From assembly GCF_004005995.1 (NCBI RefSeq), contig NZ_CP034767.1, positions 3,512,501 through 3,576,500 of the forward strand: a stretch of DNA of 64,000 nucleotides, given 5' to 3'. This stretch comes from Devosia sp. 1566. Its GTDB lineage: Bacteria > Pseudomonadota > Alphaproteobacteria > Rhizobiales > Devosiaceae. Within the stretch, counting starts at the first letter, position 1. Every line of letters starts with the position of its first letter. The notes beneath the pieces were generated by a model. The model did not search any database, was not told the origin of the DNA, and saw only the letters and a program-made list of their open reading frames with translations. Below, piece by piece: positions 38,064 to 48,521 of this stretch. The position numbers were made by a program, and so were the translations under genes.

Positions 38064-38094
38064 GGTAAGAACGGGTTAACCATGATTTCTTACC
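38064..38094. promoter_or_regulatory. Inverted repeat upstream of the L,D-transpeptidase
   Basis: GGTAAGAA-N15-TTCTTACC, eight-base perfect arms, 60 bp before the start codon. The loop contains GTTAACC, resembling a CtrA half-site. It could be an operator or an RNA hairpin. Confidence 0.4.
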
Positions 38095-38153
38095 GCGCGG
38101 TAACTAAGCAGGCCTAAGGCTAGCCCCGTGTTCCGCTGTATGGGCTGCCTGCT

Positions 38154-39164
38154 GTGACCGCCAATTTTCTGCGCAAATTCTGCTCCGTCGTGGTGCTGCT
38201 CTGGGTGGGTCTCGCGCTCGCCGGCTGCGGCTTCATCAAGGGCGACAACCGCCACAACCAGCCCCTCGCTGCTGCCACCGTCACCGCGCTGCGCGCGATA
38301 GGCTCCTCGCCCGGCGAAGCCATGGTGGTGCGCATCTTCAAGCAGGAACGTACGCTCGAGGTGTGGAAGCGCACCAATACCGGCCAGTTCGCCTTGTTCA
38401 AAAGCTACGAGATCTGCACCTATTCGGGCGATCTGGGGCCCAAGTTCAAGGAAGGCGACCGCCAAAGCCCCGAAGGCTTCTATACGGTCACGCCCGGCCA
38501 GATGAACCCGAAATCGGCCTATTACCTCGCGTTCAATACCGGCTTTCCCAACAAGTTCGACCGCGCGCTTGGGCGTAGCGGCTCCAATCTGATGGTGCAT
38601 GGCGATTGCAAGTCGGTGGGCTGCTACGCCATGACCGATGGCAACATGGCCGAGATCTATGCCCTGGCGCGCGAAAGCTTCAAGGGCGGCAATCCCGCCT
38701 TCCAGGTGCAGATCTTCCCGTTCAAGATGACGGCGGCCAACCTAGCCAAGCAGGCCACCAACCAGCACCTGCCATTCTGGAAGAACATCAAGGAAGGCTA
38801 TGACTTCTTTGAGTTCAACAAGACGCCCCCTTCCTGGGATGTGTGCGAACAGCGCTATGTGTTCAATGCCATGACCAGCGGCCCGCTCGATCCGCTCGGC
38901 CCCTGCCCGGTGCTCACCACCCACCCCACTCTCGTGGCCGAACAGCAGGCGGCTGACGCCAAGATCAATGATGCGCTGGCGCTCATCGACAAGCAGGCCG
39001 CCGAAAAAGCCGCCATTGCGGCGCGCGGCGAGGCCATTGGCGGCGCCGTGACCGGCTTTTTCGGCGGGGTCGGCAGTGTCCTGGGCGGCGGGGCGGCACC
39101 GGCCCAGCCGGCGATTTCGGGCGCTGCGGCACCAGCTCCGCTGACCAAGCCCGCCGGCGTCTAG
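38154..39164 (+). CDS. L,D-transpeptidase (YkuD family) lipoprotein
   Basis: Probably cross-links peptidoglycan or attaches it to other polymers. 336 residues starting at GTG. A lipoprotein signal with LALAGCG at about residues 21-27 places it in the envelope. The YkuD active-site motif is present as HGDCKSVGCYAMT, with His and Cys in place. The C-terminal 80 residues are Ala/Gly/Pro-rich and likely disordered. A terminator-like hairpin follows. Confidence 0.88.
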   Translation: MTANFLRKFCSVVVLLWVGLALAGCGFIKGDNRHNQPLAAATVTALRAIGSSPGEAMVVRIFKQERTLEVWKRTNTGQFALFKSYEICTYSGDLGPKFKEGDRQSPEGFYTVTPGQMNPKSAYYLAFNTGFPNKFDRALGRSGSNLMVHGDCKSVGCYAMTDGNMAEIYALARESFKGGNPAFQVQIFPFKMTAANLAKQATNQHLPFWKNIKEGYDFFEFNKTPPSWDVCEQRYVFNAMTSGPLDPLGPCPVLTTHPTLVAEQQAADAKINDALALIDKQAAEKAAIAARGEAIGGAVTGFFGGVGSVLGGGAAPAQPAISGAAAPAPLTKPAGV

Positions 39165-39171
39165 GCCCCGG

Positions 39172-39190
39172 CGGGAGCGTGACGCTCCCG
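39172..39190 (+). terminator. Hairpin after the L,D-transpeptidase gene
   Basis: CGGGAGC-GTGAC-GCTCCCG, seven perfect pairs; the following bases TCATGTTTTG give only a weak U tract. Confidence 0.4.
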
Positions 39191-39252
39191 TCATGTTTTG
39201 GGCACGCTCTTGGCGCATGCCCCGAAGCGATGGGCCACGAAGGATAAGTTAC

Positions 39253-39897
39253 TTGCACGACGATGTTGCCACCCCCGAGCCCGCCGAGCGGCCCCTGCCG
39301 CCGGCCCCTGCGCGCCAACGCTTTGGCGGGGAGCGCCTGCTGAGCTTTGTGGCAGGCCTTGTGGCCGTGGGCGCCATCGCCGCCTCCGCCTGGGTTTACA
39401 CCGATACCCAGCGCGACATCAGGCGCATGTCGAGCGACATCGCCCAGATCCGGGTGAGCCTTGAGCTGTTCAACCAGCAACTGGCCAGTGCGCCGGCGGC
39501 TGCAGCAGCCTCGGGGGAAGACCCCTTGGTGGAACTGTCCAACCGGCTGGCGATCCTGGAAGAAGACTGGCGCAACCAAAGCGCAATCACGGCCCCGGCT
39601 GGCGCCCTGCCGCCGCTGCCCGACGCCGCGCCCGCAGCGGGGGCCGCTGCCGGCGGCGATTGCATGCCCGCGGGCACGCGCTTTTTGGTCACGGGCGGGG
39701 ACAACTACCCCATTTGCGGCAATGGCGCCGAGGTCAATGTTGCCGCCGTGGAAGCGGGCTATGTGGCGCTGGCGGACGGCACCACCATTCCCAATGGCGG
39801 CAATGCCCTGTTGCGCGGCACCACCTGCACCGTCGCGGTGGTGTCCTCGGGCGCCGGTGGCATGACCGGCTACGCCGAACTGCGCGTCAACTGCTGA
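39253..39897 (+). CDS. Membrane-anchored protein of unknown function
   Basis: 214 residues if started at the TTG at 39253, which has AGGA eight bases upstream; an ATG at 39193 would add twenty residues. It has a short Pro-rich cytoplasmic part, one transmembrane helix (LLSFVAGLVAVGAIAASAWVY), a predicted coiled coil (RDIRRMSSDIAQIRVSLELFNQQL), an Ala/Pro linker and a C-terminal domain with three cysteines (GDC, ICG and TTC motifs). I do not recognise it. Its 3' end overlaps the convergent VOC gene by 11 bases. Confidence 0.65.
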   Translation: MHDDVATPEPAERPLPPAPARQRFGGERLLSFVAGLVAVGAIAASAWVYTDTQRDIRRMSSDIAQIRVSLELFNQQLASAPAAAAASGEDPLVELSNRLAILEEDWRNQSAITAPAGALPPLPDAAPAAGAAAGGDCMPAGTRFLVTGGDNYPICGNGAEVNVAAVEAGYVALADGTTIPNGGNALLRGTTCTVAVVSSGAGGMTGYAELRVNC

Positions 39898-40315
39898 ACT
39901 CAGGCTCGGCACGGGTAAAGTCGACGCCGCGAAAGCAGGCTTCGATATTGTTGCCATCGGGATCGAGCACGAAGGCGCCGTAATAGTCCCCAGCGCCCTG
40001 GCGCGGCCCGGGCGGGCCATTGTCGCGCCCGCCGGCGGCAAGGGCTGCGCGATAAAACGCATCCACCATGGCGGGGCTGCGCGCGCGGAAGGCAAAATGC
40101 ATCTGGTTGAGCCCGGGGCGCGAGCCCTCGGCCCAGTATGACGGCCGGCTGGTGCCGATCCAGAGATAGGGGATGGGCTCCTGCGCGCTTTTGCCGAGCA
40201 GGAACGCATTGGGGCCGTTGTCGATCGTGCCCAGCTCAAGCGCCCGGGCGATCGCATCATAAAAGCGCCTGCTGCGAGCAAGGTCGGCAACAACAAAGCC
40301 GGAATGGTCGAGCAT
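39887..40315 (-). CDS. VOC family protein
   Basis: 142 residues from the ATG at 40315 (MLDHSGFVVADLARSRRFYD), supported by AGGAG eight bases upstream. Metal-ligand positions typical of the fold are seen as the first His (DHSGF), His in QMHFAF and Glu in NNIEACF. It is close to the glyoxalase-like group often annotated as lactoylglutathione-lyase-like; the substrate is unknown. Its 3' end overlaps the convergent gene. Confidence 0.85.
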   Translation of the reverse strand: MLDHSGFVVADLARSRRFYDAIARALELGTIDNGPNAFLLGKSAQEPIPYLWIGTSRPSYWAEGSRPGLNQMHFAFRARSPAMVDAFYRAALAAGGRDNGPPGPRQGAGDYYGAFVLDPDGNNIEACFRGVDFTRAEPEFSS

Positions 40316-40436
40316 GGCAAACACTCCTGAGGCTGATAGGCGCGCAAACGCCTTGGTGTGGCTGGGGTTCCGAAGACTGTGTCGTGGACTAGCCGGGCCT
40401 TGCGCTGGCGCAGCGGCCGGAACCCCCACCCTTGAT

Positions 40437-40549
40437 CCCTCCCCTCAAGGGGGAGGGTGTCGACTGGGGAGCCGGTGCGAGAGGTGAAGCGACCCTATTG
40501 CCGGATTTCCCGACGACCCCCTCCGCTGCCCTCCCCTCAAGGGGGAGGG
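40437..40549. repeat. Extragenic palindromic repeat, family B, two cores
   Basis: Two copies of CCCTCCCC-TCAAG-GGGGAGGG at 40437-40457 and 40529-40549. The first has the flanks TTGATC and GTGTCGACTG shared with 27615-27635. It lies between the VOC gene start and the secA terminator. Confidence 0.75.
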
Positions 40550-40623
40550 AGGGCAGGAGCCGATAGGGTTGGGATAGGATGTACCCTCGGCCACACGCAC
40601 TAGGCTTTGAGCTCCTTGCGCAA

Positions 40624-40656
40624 ATGAAAAAGGCCCGGACTTGCGTCCGGGCCTTT
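40624..40656 (-). terminator. Intrinsic terminator of secA
   Basis: A 12-bp perfect stem (AAAGGCCCGGAC / GTCCGGGCCTTT) with a 4-base loop, followed on the minus strand by TTCATTT. It begins three bases after the secA stop. Confidence 0.85.
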
Positions 40657-40659
40657 GGC

Positions 40660-43401
<2,742 letters not shown>

Positions 43402-43811
43402 CTAGATCGTCCTTTGTTTGATCATCGTGGCGCGAAGGGCCGTTTGCGGTCCGCGCAGGGGCAAGAAGATCATCTTTTGCCTCTATAGCACGATGTGGAG
43501 CCAGCTGGCCCCGAGGGTTTCGCGCATGCGTCATCAGCCATTCTGGCCACCGAAAGCATGCCGTAAAATGCGGCTGAGATGTAAGAGCGCCCCCTTGCCT
43601 TGTCAACTTCGGCGAAATCGGCCACATCTGCGCGCGGCTCAGTAAAAACGGGTCCGTCATGGAGCCTTAACCATCCCCGACGCTTCCCCCTTGGGCGGCA
43701 CATTTTGGCCGCTAAGCCATGACAGGCAGGCGCGCGCCTGATCGGGGCGCCCCCATTGCCGACCACCAGCGGCCATGCCCATGGCATGCGCCCGTCAAGG
43801 AGAACCACGCT
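43402..43811. other. Divergent region between secA and the parvulin gene
   Basis: 410 bases with no supported gene. It must contain the promoters of both genes. I see TTAACC near 43669, which matches a CtrA half-site, and a TATAGA on the minus strand near 43480, but no full promoter I would call. Confidence 0.4.
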
Positions 43812-44804
43812 ATGCTGTTTTCATCCAAGCGCCTCGGGCGCACCGTAAGTGCCTTGGCGCTGGTTCTGGCCGCGGGGCTGCCCGCCCTGGCCCAGGACGC
43901 GGCTCCCGCGGCTCCAACGACCGAAACTGCCCCCGCTGCCGAGCCGGCTACCCCGGCCCCTGACGCGGTTGTCGCAACAGTGGGTGGCGAGCCCATCACC
44001 GAGGCTGACCTCAGCTTTGCGGCCGAGGACCTGACCCAGGAACTGAGCCAGATGCCTCCCGAACAGCGCAAGGCCTTCCTGCTGCGCGTGCTGATTGACA
44101 TGAAAGTGATGGCCGCCGCCGCCAAGGAAGCGGGCATGGACGCCACGCCCCTGTTCCAGCAGCGGCTGGATTACCTGGAAGAGCGCGCCCTGCGCCGCGC
44201 TTATTTTGCCGATGTGATCGCGGCGGCCGTGACCGAAGAAGCTGTGCGGGCCGAATACGACAAATATGTCGCCGAGTTCGAGCCGGCCGACGAAATCCAT
44301 GCCAGCCATATCCTGGTGCAGACCGAAGACGAGGCCAAGGCGGTCAAGGCCGAGCTCGATGGCGGCGCCGATTTTGCTGAAGTGGCCAAGGAAAAGTCGA
44401 TCGACCCCGGTGCAGCCAATGGCGGCGATCTCGGCTTTTTCAGCGCCGGCATGATGGTGCCGCAGTTCGAAGAGGCGGCCTTTGCCCTGACCGAGCCCGG
44501 CCAGATCAGCGATCCCGTGCAGTCCCAGTTCGGCTGGCACGTCATCCGGCTCGAGGAAAAGCGCAAGTCGAGCCCCGCGCCCATCGAGCAGGTCGCCGGC
44601 CAATTGCAGCAGCAGCTGCTGATGAACGCGTTTGATGCCGAAGTCGCCAAGCTGATGGAAGGCGTCGAGATCGAGATTCCCGATCCCGCGCTGGCCGCAG
44701 CTGTCGAAGCCCAAACCGAGCCGGCGGAAGCTGCAGAAGCTGCCGAAGCGGGCGAAGAGGAAGCTGCTCCGGAAGCCGCACCAGAAGCGGCCCCCGCGCA
44801 GTAA
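43812..44804 (+). CDS. Parvulin-type peptidyl-prolyl isomerase
   Basis: A periplasmic folding catalyst of the SurA/PrsA type. 330 residues from the ATG at 43812, preceded by AAGGAG. Signal peptide with cleavage near ALAQ/D (about residue 28), an Ala/Pro linker, a SurA-like N-terminal helical domain, then the parvulin domain (about 160-260: IHASHILVQTEDEA, GGDLGFFSAGMM, SQFGWHVIRLEE). The tail is Ala/Glu-rich. It is divergent from secA and normally followed by argJ. Confidence 0.92.
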   Translation: MLFSSKRLGRTVSALALVLAAGLPALAQDAAPAAPTTETAPAAEPATPAPDAVVATVGGEPITEADLSFAAEDLTQELSQMPPEQRKAFLLRVLIDMKVMAAAAKEAGMDATPLFQQRLDYLEERALRRAYFADVIAAAVTEEAVRAEYDKYVAEFEPADEIHASHILVQTEDEAKAVKAELDGGADFAEVAKEKSIDPGAANGGDLGFFSAGMMVPQFEEAAFALTEPGQISDPVQSQFGWHVIRLEEKRKSSPAPIEQVAGQLQQQLLMNAFDAEVAKLMEGVEIEIPDPALAAAVEAQTEPAEAAEAAEAGEEEAAPEAAPEAAPAQ

Positions 44805-44810
44805 AACCGA

Positions 44811-45425
44811 TCAGGCGCCGGGGGCGAGCAGCCCCCGGACCATCTGCCGGGCCAGTTTGGCCAATTGCTCAGGGTCGCATTCGACCCGCCCCGTCAGCAG
44901 CCGGTGCCAGACAAAGCCGGCCAGCGCATCGGCCGCAAGGCCCACATCGGTATCGGCCGCCAGCTCGCCCCGCGCCACGCCCCGCTCGAAAATTGCCCCA
45001 GTCTGGATCCGCCGCTGCGCCGCATAAGCGCGCAGCGACTGCGCGGCCTGTTCGTCGCGCTGGGCTTCCGCGATCACGAAGCGAAACACATTGCCCGCGC
45101 CGGTTTCCCCCCAATGGGTGAAGATACCGGTGAGGAATGCCAGCACATCTCCTTCGGTGCTGCCGGTATCGGTATGCACCGCCGCCGGCTTGTGGCGGTG
45201 ATAAACATCAAGCAGCAGCGCAGTTTTGCCCGGCCACCATTTGTAGATGGTGGGCTTGCCGGCCCGGGCGCGCTTGGCCACCGCTTCGATGGAAAAGCCG
45301 GCGATCCCCTCTTCAGCCATGATGGCTTCGGCCGCCTCAAGGATTGCTTGTTCGGTTTCCGGATTGCGCCGGGCACCGATGGAGCGGCGTCGATCATCGG
45401 CCTCGTCTGCTGGGGAAATGCTCAT
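44811..45425 (-). CDS. TetR/AcrR family transcriptional regulator
   Basis: 204 residues from the ATG at 45425; an in-frame ATG at 45452 is possible, and neither has a clear Shine-Dalgarno. The N-terminal helix-turn-helix is FSIEAVAKRARAGKPTIYKWWPGK. The C-terminal ligand domain gives no hint of the effector. It is divergent from a small membrane protein, with two matching operator-like palindromes between them, so it probably represses that gene and itself. Its 3' end lies six bases from the parvulin stop. Confidence 0.9.
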   Translation of the reverse strand: MSISPADEADDRRRSIGARRNPETEQAILEAAEAIMAEEGIAGFSIEAVAKRARAGKPTIYKWWPGKTALLLDVYHRHKPAAVHTDTGSTEGDVLAFLTGIFTHWGETGAGNVFRFVIAEAQRDEQAAQSLRAYAAQRRIQTGAIFERGVARGELAADTDVGLAADALAGFVWHRLLTGRVECDPEQLAKLARQMVRGLLAPGA

Positions 45426-45469
45426 GGCGCTAATATGAGCCAGCCCAACCATAAAGAAAAGACTTGATC

Positions 45470-45509
45470 GAAACGGGCCGTTTCATTATAGAACGAAACG
45501 TACCGTTCT
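45470..45509. promoter_or_regulatory. Twin operator-like palindromes for the TetR regulator
   Basis: GAAACGGGCCGTTTC (45470-45484, perfect inverted repeat) and GAAACGTACCGTTCT (45495-45509) share GAAACG-N2-CCGTT and start 25 bp apart. They sit between the divergent TetR and membrane-protein genes, as expected for an autoregulatory operator. Confidence 0.65.
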
Positions 45510-45523
45510 GTTGGAGCAGACAA

Positions 45524-45760
45524 ATGCCTTCTTCCCTCGCTTCGCGCCTGCGCATGGCGCTGGTCATGACGCTGGCGGTTTATCCCATCGTTACGCTTTA
45601 TCTTTATCTGCTGACGCCCCTCACCGTTGGCTGGGACATCTGGCAGCGCAGCCTCGTACTCGTGCCATTCATGGCCAGCACGATCGTGCTTGTGGTCGTG
45701 CCTTTGATCGGCCGGCATTTCGGCGGTTTTATTGCCGGCAGGAAGCGGGGCGCCAGCTAA
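45524..45760 (+). CDS. Small two-helix membrane protein, DUF2798-like
   Basis: 78 residues from the ATG at 45524, with GGAG eight bases upstream. Two transmembrane helices (about residues 10-33 and 43-66) and a basic C-terminus (GRKRGAS). It resembles the DUF2798 family, often found next to TetR regulators. Function unknown. The twin palindromes directly upstream suggest repression by the neighbouring TetR protein. Confidence 0.75.
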   Translation: MPSSLASRLRMALVMTLAVYPIVTLYLYLLTPLTVGWDIWQRSLVLVPFMASTIVLVVVPLIGRHFGGFIAGRKRGAS

Positions 45761-45871
45761 GGCGGGAAAACCGGCCGGGACGGCGGGCTACCGCGGCCCC
45801 GTCGTCTTGCGGATGGGCCATGTTTGAGGCACACCCGGAGCCAGCTTTCCTTGTTCAAAGGCGTTTTAGGC

Positions 45872-47107
45872 ATGGCCCATCCGGTTTCCCCGCTTGCCCC
45901 TCAATCCTATCCGGAACTGCCGGCCGTCGCCGGAGTGCGCTTTGCCACCGCCGAAGCCGGCATCAAGTACAAGAACCGCACCGATGTGCTGCTGGTGAGC
46001 CTTGCCGAGGAGACGACCGTTGCCGGCGTCGTCACGCGTTCGCTGTGCTCGTCGGCGGCGGTGGATTGGTGCAAGGCCAATCTGCCGGCGGGTGTGGCGC
46101 GCGGGCTTGTGGTCAATTCAGGCAATGCCAATGCCTTCACCGGCGCCAAGGGGCGCGACAGCGTGGCAGCGACTGCCGATTTTGCCGCCAAGGCATTGGG
46201 CTGCGCCCCAAGCGAGGTCTTCCTGGCGTCCACGGGCGTTATCGGCGAGCCGCTCGATCCCAGCAAGTTTGCTGGGGTGCTCGAGGATGCAGCCACCCGG
46301 CTGGGCGACACGCCCTGGATGGAGCCGGCCAAGGCCATCATGACCACCGACACCTTCCCCAAGCTTGCGGGCGCAACGCTCGACCTTGACGGCAGCGCGA
46401 TCACCATCAACGGCATTGCCAAGGGCTCGGGCATGATCGCGCCTGACATGGCGACGATGCTGAGCTTTGTGTTCACCGACGCGCCGATCGCCGCCGATGT
46501 GCTGCAGGCGCTGCTGAGCCAGCATGTGCGCACCACCTTCAATGCCGTAACGGTCGACAGCGATACCTCCACTTCCGACACGCTGCTGGTATTCGCAACG
46601 GGCCAGGTACCCGGCGTCGAGCCGATCACCAGCCTCGAGGACCCGCGCGCCGAGATCTTCGGCACCGCCCTCCATGACGTGCTGTTCGACCTGGCCATCC
46701 AGGTGGTCCGCGACGGCGAAGGGGCGACCAAGCAGGTGAGCGTGCATGTGCAAGGCGCCACCAGCGACGAGAGCGCATTTCGGATCGCCAAATCCATTGC
46801 CGATAGCCCCCTCGTCAAGACGGCGATTGCCGGCGAGGACGCCAATTGGGGTCGCGTCGTGATGGCGGTGGGCAAGGCCGGCGAGCCGGCTGACCGCGAC
46901 AAGCTGTCGATCCGCTTTGGCGACCTGGTGGTCGCCCAGGCCGGGGAACGCGCGGCCGTCTACGACGAAGCCGCGACCTCCGCTTACATGAAGGGGACCG
47001 AGCTGGAAGTGACCGTCGATATCGGGCTCGGCCAGGGACGCGCGACGGTTTACACCTGCGACCTGACCCATGGCTATATCGACATCAATGGCAGCTATCG
47101 GAGCTGA
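45872..47107 (+). CDS. argJ: Bifunctional glutamate N-acetyltransferase/amino-acid acetyltransferase ArgJ
   Basis: Moves acetyl from N-acetylornithine to glutamate in the cyclic arginine pathway; bifunctional forms also use acetyl-CoA. 411 residues from the ATG at 45872 ([10 protein letters not shown]). The precursor cleaves itself before the nucleophile Thr195 in [28 protein letters not shown] is also present. It is followed by GNAT and mutT genes in an apparent operon. Confidence 0.96.
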   Translation: MAHPVSPLAPQSYPELPAVAGVRFATAEAGIKYKNRTDVLLVSLAEETTVAGVVTRSLCSSAAVDWCKANLPAGVARGLVVNSGNANAFTGAKGRDSVAATADFAAKALGCAPSEVFLASTGVIGEPLDPSKFAGVLEDAATRLGDTPWMEPAKAIMTTDTFPKLAGATLDLDGSAITINGIAKGSGMIAPDMATMLSFVFTDAPIAADVLQALLSQHVRTTFNAVTVDSDTSTSDTLLVFATGQVPGVEPITSLEDPRAEIFGTALHDVLFDLAIQVVRDGEGATKQVSVHVQGATSDESAFRIAKSIADSPLVKTAIAGEDANWGRVVMAVGKAGEPADRDKLSIRFGDLVVAQAGERAAVYDEAATSAYMKGTELEVTVDIGLGQGRATVYTCDLTHGYIDINGSYRS

Positions 47108-47108
47108 A

Positions 47109-47858
47109 ATGGTGCTGCCCGGCGTCCTCGAACTGGAAGAGGCCGGGCTGCAGGCCTGGCCGGGTGTGGAAACCGAATATGACGGCGGCTGGATCCGGCG
47201 CGCCGCAAATGGCTTCACCAAGCGCGCCAATTCGGTGCAATGCCTTGACCCCGCCGATGGGACAAACACCGTGGCGCGGGTTGCGGCGAGCCGCGCCTGG
47301 CTTGAACAACGGGGCCTGCCCCCCGTGTTCCGGCTGACGCCGCTGGCGAGCCCTGAGCTTATTGCCGCGCTCGATGCCGGTGGGTGGCGCAGCATCGAGC
47401 TGTCCCATGTTTATGCGGCAAGGCTCGGCGCGGTGGCGCCTGACACGCGGGCGCGAGCGACCGACCCGCTCGACCCGGCCTTTCTCGCAGCCCAGGCCCG
47501 GCTGCAACCCTATGATGGGCCAACAACCGACAAGTTCATCGCCCTGCTCAAGGCGATGCGCGTGCCCGCCCGGGGCGTCGTGGTTTATGCCGGCAATGGC
47601 GATCCGGCGGCTTCGGCCTTGTTCGCGCGGGCCGGCGATATTGTTGTTGCGGGCAATGTCGTCACCGACCCCCGGCAGCGGCGGCAGGGCTTTGGCCAGG
47701 CGGCGATGCAAACCGGGCTTTATTGGGCCCAACATGCCGGCGCCACGATCGCGGCGCTCAATGTTGCGGGCGACAACCTGGCCGCCAAGGCACTCTACCA
47801 GCGCCTCGGCTTTGCGCGCCAATATGATTATACCTACCGGATTGTTCCCAACCCATGA
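47109..47858 (+). CDS. GNAT family N-acetyltransferase
   Basis: 249 residues from the ATG at 47109, one base after the argJ stop, with GGAG six bases upstream. The C-terminal half holds the GNAT domain: NVVTDPRQRRQGFGQAAMQ (acetyl-CoA loop) and AAKALYQRLGFARQYDYTYR. The N-terminal half resembles a second, degenerate GNAT fold. Conserved position between argJ and mutT; substrate unknown. Confidence 0.87.
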   Translation: MVLPGVLELEEAGLQAWPGVETEYDGGWIRRAANGFTKRANSVQCLDPADGTNTVARVAASRAWLEQRGLPPVFRLTPLASPELIAALDAGGWRSIELSHVYAARLGAVAPDTRARATDPLDPAFLAAQARLQPYDGPTTDKFIALLKAMRVPARGVVVYAGNGDPAASALFARAGDIVVAGNVVTDPRQRRQGFGQAAMQTGLYWAQHAGATIAALNVAGDNLAAKALYQRLGFARQYDYTYRIVPNP

Positions 47859-48262
47859 GCGCATATCCCACACTGCTTGTTGTTGCCTGTGCGCTGGTGG
47901 ACGCGGACCGGCGGGTGCTGATCGCCCAGCGGCCCGAGGGCAAGTCGCTGGCGGGGCTGTGGGAGTTTCCGGGCGGCAAGGTCGAGCCGGGTGAATCACC
48001 CGAAGCCGCGCTGATCCGCGAGCTGGAAGAGGAGCTTGGCGTATCCACCAAGACCGCCTGTCTCGCGCCGCTGAGCTTTGCCAGCCACCCTTACGAAACT
48101 TTTCACCTGTTGATGCCACTTTATGTGTGCCGGAAATGGCAGGGCCAGCCGCAGGCCAAGGAACATGCCGCTCTTAAATGGGTGCGCCCGCAGGCCCTGC
48201 GCGATTATCCCATGCCCCCGGCCGACGAGCCATTGATCGCCGCCCTGTGCGATCTGCTCTAG
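47855..48262 (+). CDS. mutT: 8-oxo-dGTP diphosphatase MutT
   Basis: Hydrolyses oxidised dGTP before it causes mutations. 135 residues with an intact Nudix box: GGKVEPGESPEAA followed by LIRELEEELGV. The start overlaps the GNAT stop by four bases. Size, position after argJ and the FPGGKVEPGE start of the box favour MutT over other Nudix enzymes. Confidence 0.9.
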   Translation: MSAYPTLLVVACALVDADRRVLIAQRPEGKSLAGLWEFPGGKVEPGESPEAALIRELEEELGVSTKTACLAPLSFASHPYETFHLLMPLYVCRKWQGQPQAKEHAALKWVRPQALRDYPMPPADEPLIAALCDLL

Positions 48263-48284
48263 GGAGCAAGGAGGCGCAGCGCCG

Positions 48285-48485
48285 ATGCCGACCCGGATAG
48301 TTCATCGGTTTTTCGCCGAGGAGCGCGGCGCCACCGCCATCGAATATGGCCTCATTGCCGCCCTGATCGCAGTGGCCCTGATCACGAGCCTCGTGGCGCT
48401 GGGCGACAATGTCACTGTCTTGTTCGGCGACGGGGTCGGCGGGGCGTCCCGCGCGATCGAGGACGCCATGGAAAGGGCGCGCTGA
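48285..48485 (+). CDS. Flp family type IVb pilin
   Basis: 66 residues. The prepilin processing motif is ERG/ATAIEYGLIAALIAVALI: cleavage after Gly with Glu-Tyr at mature positions 5-6, then a hydrophobic helix, as in Flp pilins of Tad systems. A GGAG-type ribosome-binding site lies upstream (GGAGCAAGGAGGCGC region). No other tad gene is in the window, so it is an orphan pilin whose assembly apparatus would be elsewhere. Confidence 0.9.
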   Translation: MPTRIVHRFFAEERGATAIEYGLIAALIAVALITSLVALGDNVTVLFGDGVGGASRAIEDAMERAR

Positions 48486-48521
48486 CGCTAACGGCGCGGC
48501 ATCAGCCCCGACGGGGCCGCG

